From Lepus europaeus (Eukaryota; Chordata; Mammalia; Lagomorpha; Leporidae): 64,000 nucleotides of DNA. Positions 56,805-64,000 of this stretch are shown here, piece by piece. How positions within the stretch are numbered: the stretch's first letter is position 1; each line of letters opens with the position of its first letter. Made by a program: the position numbers and the translations under genes. Location: assembly GCF_033115175.1 (NCBI RefSeq), contig NC_084847.1, positions 44,377,905-44,441,904 of the forward strand. The letters run 5' to 3'. Below the pieces are notes generated by a model. That model was not told the DNA's origin and did not search any database. It worked only from the letters and a program-made list of their open reading frames with translations.

Positions 56805-58140
56805 TTCATGGACATCAGGTTTGATTCCATATCTTAGCTATTGTGAACTGAGCTGCAGTACACGTGGAGGTACAGATAATCCTTTCGAATCTGCTGATTT
56901 CATTTCCTAGGGGTAAATCACCAGGAGAAGGATTGCTGAGTCATATGGTAGATTTATTTTCAACTTTCTGATGTATCTCCATACTGTCTTAGGCAATGGT
57001 TTCCCCAGGTTACATTTCTAACAACAGTGTATTAGGGTAGCATATTGCCAGATCCTCAGCAGCATTTATCATTTGTTGATTTCAGTATGAGAGACATTCT
57101 GACTGTGGTGTGGCGAAACTGATGGCTAGTGATCCTGAGCATTTTTTCATGTGTCTGTTGGCCATGTGAAGTTCCCCTCTTGAAACATGCCTGTTCAAGT
57201 CTTTTGCCCATTTTTAAATGGAATTTTTGTTTTGTTGTTAAGTTCCTTGAACTCTTTGTAGATTGTGGATATTAATCTTTTATATGTATCATAGTTTGCA
57301 GATTATTTTCTCTTATTCATTTGGGTGCCTCTTCACTTTGCTCTTTTTAGATTCTGGATATTAATCTTTTATCAGTTTCATAGTTAGCAAATGTTTTCTC
57401 CCATTCTTTTGGTTGCCTCTTCGGTTTGCTGAGTATTCCTTTTGTAGCACGGAAGCTTCTCAGCTTGATGAAATCACATTTGTCTGTTTTTGCTTTTATT
57501 ATTTGTGCGACTGGCATCTACGCCAATGTCTTTCAGTTTTCCCAAATGTTCTCTAGTAATTTGATGATATGGGGTTTAGGTTTAGTTCCTTGATGGGTTT
57601 TAGTTGCTTTTTGTATAAGGTGTAAAGTATGGGTCTTCTTTCATAGTTCTGTATGTGGAGGTCCAGTTTTCTCAGGACCATTTTTTGAAGAAACTGTCCT
57701 TTGAACCTGGGATTGATCTTTACCTCCTTCTTCAAAGATAGATTAGTTGTAGATGTGTGCATTATTTCAGGTGTTTCTTTTCTGTTCCATAGTTCTATAT
57801 GTCACTTTTTTTGCCTATAGCAAGCTGTTTTCATTGTAACTATCCTGCGCTGTGTCTTGCAATCTGTTATTGTGATGCTTTGAGTTTTGTCAATGCTGTA
57901 TAAGGTTGCTTTCAGTATTCAGATGTTCTGTGTTTTCATATGAATTTTAGCATTTTTTTTCTCCATCTGGGCAAAATGCTATTTGACCTTTGCTTGGGAT
58001 CCTATTATGTCTGTAATTTGCTTATGGAATAAAGGATATTTGCATTATGTTGATTTTCCCAGTGAATCAACATTGAAGATTTTTCCACTTTTGTGTGTCT
58101 TTTTCCATTTCTTTAATGTTTTGTAACTTTCATTGTAGAC
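56805..58140 (-). mobile_element. L1 ORF2 fragment, minus strand, inside repeat R
   Basis: Reads as antisense L1 ORF2 C-terminal region: TCTTAGCTATTGTGAACTGA, GGGTAAATCACCAGGAG, GGTTTCCCCAGGTTACATTTC, TAGATTCTGGATATTAATC. An ~89-bp segment is tandemly doubled (about 57,259 and 57,348). Frames are broken. Confidence 0.8.
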
Positions 58141-58146
58141 ATTTTC

Positions 58147-59345
58147 ATGGATATGAAACTGGACACCGAGTTGACACAGAAGTTCAGCTGCTGGGTAAGC
58201 TTCCATTTCTGGGGACTGCTCTGCTTCCTGGTAAAACCCAGCTGTGCCTTCACCCTGGACAGGAGCAACTGGTTAGTAGATGTGGCTGCGTCCTGTGGAT
58301 GGCAGCCCTTGGGCCCAATGGGGAGCAGAGGGAAGGGAAGGGAACCCTGTGTCCTGGAGTTGTGCATCCAGGCTGACAGCAAAAGTGGACTTCCAACCTT
58401 TGTGAAGGAAGGTCAAGTGGTGGGAGCCCTATAGACATGTGGAGACAGAAATGTGTTGGTCTAGTGTTCCTAGTATAGAGGAACCACAGAGTCAGAAGTG
58501 AATAAGATATTGGGGAATGTGTTCCCTGGTGTTTTGCCGAGAATTATGGGCCAAAGACCATGCTAAGAAAGGAAGACTGGTTCTCCAGTCAGTGGGAGGG
58601 AAACCTGGGAAGAAACTGTCAAATGTTTACGCAGAGCACAAAACATAAAAGTCTGGTTTGGAGAGATGTGGTAATAGTTGTTTTGGTTTTAGATTTTTAG
58701 GCTACGGGCGATTGGATTGCAAGTACTTCATGCGGTGGGAGTGGAGGGTTGGATGCCATGGAAGAACCTGGGTCATGCAAGGCTTTGGGAGCTGAAAACA
58801 GTTTGTGTCTGTATGTCACCGTCCTATAATAGAAAAGGAAAATGGAAGGATTGTGGCGAGGAAGGCAGGCGACTTTGAGGAGAGTTGTAATAGGGAGGAG
58901 CTGTAATAGGTCTGCTTGTAAGAACTAGTGGAGTATCAGAGTGTGAGATCCAGGACAGGCCCTGGGGAGAAACCTTAGGACAAGTGAGGGAAGGTATATC
59001 AATAGGTGGGCAGAGAGAATTTTCAGGAAGGACTGGGGCATTGGTGTTGAGTTAATCAGGAAATTCAACCAAATTCTCCAGAGTACCAAGAGATGGAGAA
59101 GATGTTATCTGAAAGAAAACTGGGTTGATAGGGAGCTTAGGAACATGGAGAACCTGATTTAGCCTGGGAATGGTTTGTGCCTTGTAGAAGTCAGAAGTTG
59201 GGCTGAGGAGTTTCTCTTGGTAAATATATTTTACTTGGATTTCAAAGGAGTGTCTGTCATGTGCCCACATTTGTTCTAGTTATTTAAGGTAATGCAGAGA
59301 GCATCATGAGGGTCCTTGAAAAAGTTTGTGGAAAGAGGGATTTGT
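58147..59345 (+). repeat. Unclassified repeat R, copy 1 right part
   Basis: Matches about 62,535-63,725: CTGTGCCTTCACCCTGGAC, GGAGCAACTGGTTAG, GGACTTCCAACC, GAACCTGGGTCATGCAAGG, GTCTGGTTTGGAGAG, TGTTATCTGAAAGAAAACTGG, GCATTTGTTCTAG equivalents follow in order. Its first ~90 bp correspond to the same bases of copy 2 as the last ~90 bp of the left part, so the two parts overlap and are not a simple cut. Several plus and minus frames exist (58,095-58,438) without known domains. Confidence 0.75.
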
Positions 59346-59349
59346 AAGG

Positions 59350-59395
59350 TTGTTTCATTGTGTGTGTGTGTGTACAGAGAGAGAGATAGAGAATT
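59350..59395. repeat. (TG)n and GA-rich microsatellite
   Basis: TGTGTGTGTGTGTGT followed by AGAGAGAGAGATAGAGA. Confidence 0.9.
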
Positions 59396-59439
59396 ATCCT
59401 TATCCATTCAAGTGATGATGTTTGAAGTCTTCAACAATT

Positions 59440-61172
59440 TCTTGTTTTCCCTGCTGAGAACCATACTGCAATAAATATTGTGGTGGACGTATCTCTCTGA
59501 TACAATACGTTCATGTATTTTGGGTTATAGCCAGTGGAGGGATTGCTCCATCATATGGCAAGTCTGTTTCTGGTTTCTTAAGAAATCTCCATACTTTTTT
59601 CCACAGCATCTGCACTAATTTACATTCCCACCACCACTGTGTAAGTGTTCTCCTTTTCCCACATCCTCCTCATCATTGTGACTCTCTGTCCTTTGGGTTT
59701 TAGCCAGTATGTCCGTGTGAGCTGATATCTCATTGTGGTTTGGATTTGCGTTTCCCTGATAGCTTGTGATGTTGAACATTTTTTTTCTGTATTTGTTGGC
59801 CATCTGTATATCTATGGGGAACTGTCTGTTGAGTTCCTTTGGCCATTTCATAACTGGATTGGTTGGATTTTTTTGCTGTTCTTTCTTTATTTGCAGATAT
59901 ATTCTTGATATTAATCCTTTTCATATAGGTAGCATTGGTCTGTGTGTCACATTTTATGCAAGTGCTATGATATTTTCTTTAGTGTAGATATCTAGAATGC
60001 TTTGATTCAGATGCTGTGAGGCATCCAGGTTAATATTTTTTTTGGGCAGGCAGAGTTAGACAGTGAGAGAGAGAGACAGAGAAAAAGGTCTTCCTTTTCC
60101 GTTGATTCACCCCCCAAATAGCTTCTCCGGCAGTGTGCAGTGGCCTTCTCGCTGTGCTGATCCGATCGCAGGAGCCAGGTGCTTTCTCCTGGTCTCCCAT
60201 GTGGGTGCAGTGCCCAAGCGTTTGGGCTATCCTCCACTGCACTCCCGCGCCATAGCAGAGAGCTTGACTGTAAGAGGAGCAACAGCAACAGAATCCGGTG
60301 CCCCAACCGGGACTAGAACCCCGGGTGCCAATGCCACAGGCAGAGGATTAGCCTAGTGAGCCACAATGCCAGCCTTGTTTCGTTTTTTGCTCAGGAACAC
60401 CTTAGCTATTCTGGATCTTGTGTGATTTTGTATGAATTTTTGGTTTGTTTAATGTAATTCTGTAAAGAATGTCATTGCTATTTTGATAAAAATTTAATTG
60501 AATCTTTAGGTAGCGTTAGGTAAGATAGAGATTATAATTATGCTGATTCTTCAAATTCACCAAAAGGGATATCCTTCCATTTGTTGTGTCCTTGTTGATT
60601 TCTTTTATCATTGTATGGTGATTTTCAGTATAGAGCTCTCTGGATTCTTTCGTTAAATTTAGTTTAAACATTATATTTCTGTGCTTATTGTCCTTGGGAA
60701 TTTTATTGATTACAGTCAGTAGTTCATCATTAATGTGTAAACGCTGCTGCTTACACAGTATGTTTATTTGTAACCTATGACTTCACTTAATTGTTTCACC
60801 AGTTCTCGCAGTGTTTTTGGTGGATTTTTGTAGTTCTTTTCTGGTATCATATCATGTCACCTGTAAGCAGTTAGAATTTCAGTTTCTCTTTATAATCTAG
60901 GTGCTATTTCTTTCTTCACCTTTCTTTCTCTTGTGAAAATTTACAGTACTGCTTTCAGTAAGAGTGGTAAAAGGGGACATCCTTGTGTTACATGTTTGAC
61001 AAAAATGCTTTCACTTTTTGCCCATCGAGCCTGCCATTTGCCGTACAGTTGTCATACCTAGCCTTTATGAGTTTGATGCCTATTCCTTCTATACCCACTT
61101 TGTTGAGGTTTTTTTTTTTTTATCATGAATGGGATTGAATCTTTTCAGGTTATTTCTCTGTATCTAATGAGA
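59440..61172 (-). mobile_element. Old L1 ORF2 fragment, minus strand
   Basis: Antisense ORF2 sequence on both sides of a SINE (60,035-60,374): TAGCCAGTGGAGGGATTGC, CATTCCCACCACCACTGTG, CACATCCTCCTCATCATTG, GGTTTGGATTTGCG, then TCAGGAACACCTTAGCTATT. The minus frame at 59,615-59,851 contains KWPKELNRQFPIDIQMANKY, typical of L1 ORF2, but it is broken. Confidence 0.82.
60035..60374 (-). repeat. C-type SINE, minus strand, young
   Basis: GGCAGAGTTAGACAGTGAGA, GGTCTTCCTTTTCCGTTG, CCCCAACCGGGACTAGAACC, GAGCCACAATGCCAGCC. No clear target duplication. Inserted in the L1 fragment. Confidence 0.92.
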
Positions 61173-61183
61173 TGATAATGTGG

Positions 61184-61552
61184 GTTTTTTTTGTTTGTTT
61201 GTTTTTGTTTTGAACAGGCAGAGTGGATAGTGAGAGAGAGAGACAGAGAGAAAGGTCTTCCTTTTTGCCGCTGGTTCACCCTCCACTGGCCGCTGATGCT
61301 GGCGCATCTCGCTGATCCGAAGCCAGGAGCCAGGTGCTTCTCCTGGTCTCCCATGCGGGTGCAGGGCCCAAGCACTTGGACCATCCTCCACTGCCTTCCC
61401 GGGCCACAGCAGAGAGCTGGCCTGGAAGAGGGGCAACCGGGATAGAATCCGGTGCCCCAACTGGGACAGAATCCGGTACCCCGACCGGGACTAGAACCCG
61501 GTGTGCTGGCGCCGCAAGGCAGAGGATTAGCCTGTTAAGCCACGATGCTGGC
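61184..61552 (-). repeat. Young C-type SINE, 11-bp target duplication, internal doubling
   Basis: Target duplication TGATAATGTGG at 61,173-61,183 and 61,553-61,563. Longer than usual because the GACAGAATCCGGT/CCCCGACCGGG part occurs twice in a row (61,440-61,500). Confidence 0.94.
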
Positions 61553-61569
61553 TGATAATGTGGTTTTTT

Positions 61570-61888
61570 TAAAAAAAGTTTTATTTCATTTATTTGTAAG
61601 AATTATAGAGATAGAAAGAGCGAGACCAGGTGAGTGACAGTGAGAGAGTACACCCCCCAAATGACCACGATGGCCAAACTGAGCCAATGTGAAGTCAGGA
61701 TCCAGGACCTTCTTCTGGGTCTCCCATGTGGCTTCAGGGGCCCAAGGAATTGGGACATCCTCCACCGCTTTCCCAGCACGTTAGGAGGGAGCTGCATTGG
61801 AAGTGAAGTTGACAGCACACACACTGGCACCCACATGGAATGACAGCACTGCATGCCGTGGCTTTAATGCGCTGTAACACAGCACCAG
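61570..61888 (-). repeat. Older C-type SINE, minus strand
   Basis: GTTTTATTTCATTTATTTGT, AAGAATTATAGAGATAG, GGGTCTCCCATGTGGC, CACCCACATGGAATGACAGC. Diverged. It abuts repeat R copy 2. Confidence 0.78.
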
Positions 61889-61889
61889 A

Positions 61890-63725
61890 CCTGCTCTCTG
61901 ACTCCGGGCAGCAGCCTTGGGCACCGACCAGGCCAAGGATGTTGGGTGGGTGTCCGCTGCTCAGTACCCTGACCACAGGCAGTTTGACAGAGTGCTGTGT
62001 CATTTGGGAGTGGCTGGGTGTAAGCTCGCACGTCCAGAGAGCTCCGCACTGAGCTTCTGATCGGCTGGATAGGGATCGACAATGTCCCTGGAGTGCTCCT
62101 GATCGTGATGAGCACCGGGCCACATGCCAGTTTGGGGCTAAGGTCGCTGACCCTGGTTCATCAATGCAATGCGGACCCTTCCATTGATGCTGTGTTTCCT
62201 GGGAGGAAGGGGTGGGTGTTAGTTGGGTGGCGCTTGCACAGTAGACCTCGGGGAGAAATAGGCGATGTCCACGGCAGCAACATCATTGTCGATTGGCGGT
62301 GGCATTGGCAGGAGCGATAAGGTAGGCTTGGACAATGCGGGAGGGTTTAGCTGCGTTTAAGCTTATGGACAGAGAGATGCCCAGGGCCTGCCTCAAAGGA
62401 CCCTCAATCCTGGGCTTTTCTAGCAGCATTCTCCCCCCAAATCTGCAGGTTTGGCGGCAGTGAGGGTGGGCAGCAGCTCAGCCATGAGGAAGCCAGAAGT
62501 GGATGTCTGCCTCCCCTCCTCCATCCCAGAGGAAAAGGATGTGAAACTAACCCAGAGTGGACGCTGAAGCTCATCTTCCAAGCAGTCTTCAATTTCCAGA
62601 GACTGCACGGCTTCCTGCCCAACCCCAGCTGGGCCTTCTTCCGGAGAGGAGCAACTGGTGAGCAGATGTGGCCCCCTCAGTGGTGGCCATGGCCTGGGTG
62701 TCCAAGGGGAAGGGAAGGGACTGCCCGTCCACTGGGGTTGGGCGACGCAGTCACACAGTGATGTGGACTTCCATCCTGTGACAGGGAGGGTCATGTAGGG
62801 TAGCCCTACAGGCATGGGGTGAAATGTAGGGGCCTGGTGGGCTTCAGTAGAGTGGAGACCAAGGAGAGAGGGGTGGATAGGATGTTAGGGAATGAGTTCC
62901 CCAGGGCTCTGCAGAGAATTAGGGGCCAAAGAACATGGTAAGAGGGGAAGCCTTGGGTCTCCAGGAAATGGGAGGGAAACCTGGAGGAAAAGTGTGTGCG
63001 GTTGAGTCAGAGTACAAAACCTAAGAAGTCTGGTTTGGAGAGACATGTTAATAAAAGTTTGGGTTTTAGATTTTGGGGCTAAGAATGACGGGATGGAGGT
63101 ATTTTTTGTAGTGGGAGTGGAGGGTTAGATGCCATGGAAGAACCTGGGGCATGCAAGGAGTTGGGAGCTGAAATCAGGTAATTTCTGTATATCGCCGTCC
63201 TATGATATAAATAGGGATAGGGAAGGAGTGTATGGAGGAGGTCAGGTGACCTCACTAGAGTTATAATAGGGAGGAGTCAGTAGGTCTTCTAGTAGAACTG
63301 GTGGAGTCTCTGAGTGTTAGACCTGGGAAAGTGCCTGGGCATAAACCTTAGGAAAATGAGGGTAAGAAAATGGTGAGGAGTGTAGTATGGTCTTTCTTAG
63401 GGACTGTGGTACGCGTGCATGGTTATTCAAGAAACTTCGAGAAAGGTGTCAGGCATACCAGGGATGGAGAGAGGCTTATCTGGGAGAAAACTGGATAGGT
63501 GTTGTGCTTAGGAAGACAAGAACCTGATCTAGCCTGGAATGAAATTTGTGGCTTGTGGTCAGCTTATAGAAGTGTGAATTGGGGCAGAGGACTCTCTCTT
63601 GGTAAAGGTGTATTTCTTATCTTTCAAAGATGTTTCTGTTATGTGCCAGCATTTGTTCTTGTTATTTAATGTAATGCAGGGAGCAACATGAGGTACTTTG
63701 AAAAGTCTGTGGAAAGAAGGAGTTG
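61890..63725 (+). repeat. Unclassified repeat R, copy 2
   Basis: About 1.8 kb without interruption, matching both parts of copy 1 in order and orientation by eye, at moderate divergence. Open frames on both strands (for example minus 61,734-62,123 and 62,420-62,815) have no known domains and are not conserved as open frames in copy 1, which argues against coding. Confidence 0.78.
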
Positions 63726-64000
63726 TGAATTTGTTGTCTTTCAAGACATGTTGATGAACTGTGCACAGCTTTGTCGTGGTGCATGTTTTCCATATCCTTC
63801 TAGGCAGCTCTGTGAAACCTTCTGTTTTCACGGAGTTTTTGCTCTGATTGTTGTTTGGAGGCTGGGGATGACTTGACTCCTGCAGGTCTTAACCAGGTGT
63901 GAGTTCTTGAAATATCTTCCCCTTACGTTGGAATGTATACTTTGTAGTACTTCCTATTCCTCATTTGATACCGTCCATCTCTGATATTTCCATTTGCTTT
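63726..64000. other. Unassigned sequence at the right edge
   Basis: Past the end of homology with copy 1. Nothing recognised. Confidence 0.5.

Overview
The window is gene-poor vertebrate DNA, most likely from a lagomorph and best matched by European rabbit. The main evidence is about 15 copies or fragments of the tRNA-derived C-type SINE of rabbits (start like GGCCGGCGCCGTGGCTCA, end in a TC-rich run and A tail), several with clean target-site duplications, plus minus-strand L1 copies with a lagomorph-type 3' UTR. I find no intact protein-coding gene and no RNA gene. The only recognisable gene sequence is a broken processed copy of PSMC6 (26S proteasome ATPase) at about 37-38 kb.

Layout. 1-281 is a small GT-rich minisatellite that flips strand next to a 200-base assembly gap (282-481). 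482-4,126 is old intergenic DNA with MIR, MER5A-like and SINE fragments. 4,406-31,971 is one uninterrupted tandem array of about 27.6 kb, with 37-40 bp C/T-rich units (roughly 700). Inside it, longer blocks recur in a mosaic, and one 4.96-kb block stands twice in direct tandem (14,355-19,313 and 19,314-24,273) with only about seven differences seen by eye.

The array is flanked by two halves of another sequence (4,127-4,405 and 31,972-32,880). The same two halves occur 14 kb further on (45,642-47,290), separated there by only about 440 bp of ordinary sequence. The array therefore sits inside a repeated, LTR-like element whose second copy in this window is empty. A TATAAAA box lies 46 bp before the first array unit and points into the array.

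32.9-45.6 kb holds L2, SINE, L1 and MIR relics, a GC-rich stretch, purine-rich runs and the PSMC6 pseudogene, itself split by a SINE. 47.3-64 kb is mostly minus-strand L1 fragments with SINEs nested in them, plus an unclassified sequence present twice (about 56.1-59.3 and 61.9-63.7 kb).

The long open frames in the array are a by-product of a stop-poor unit whose length is not a multiple of three, and they should not be read as genes. The best candidate for something new is the array itself: its size, its recent 5-kb-scale expansion, its position inside a promoter-bearing element, and the structural motifs repeated hundreds of times in it (G-quadruplex, hairpin, splice-acceptor-like, partial CTCF-like).
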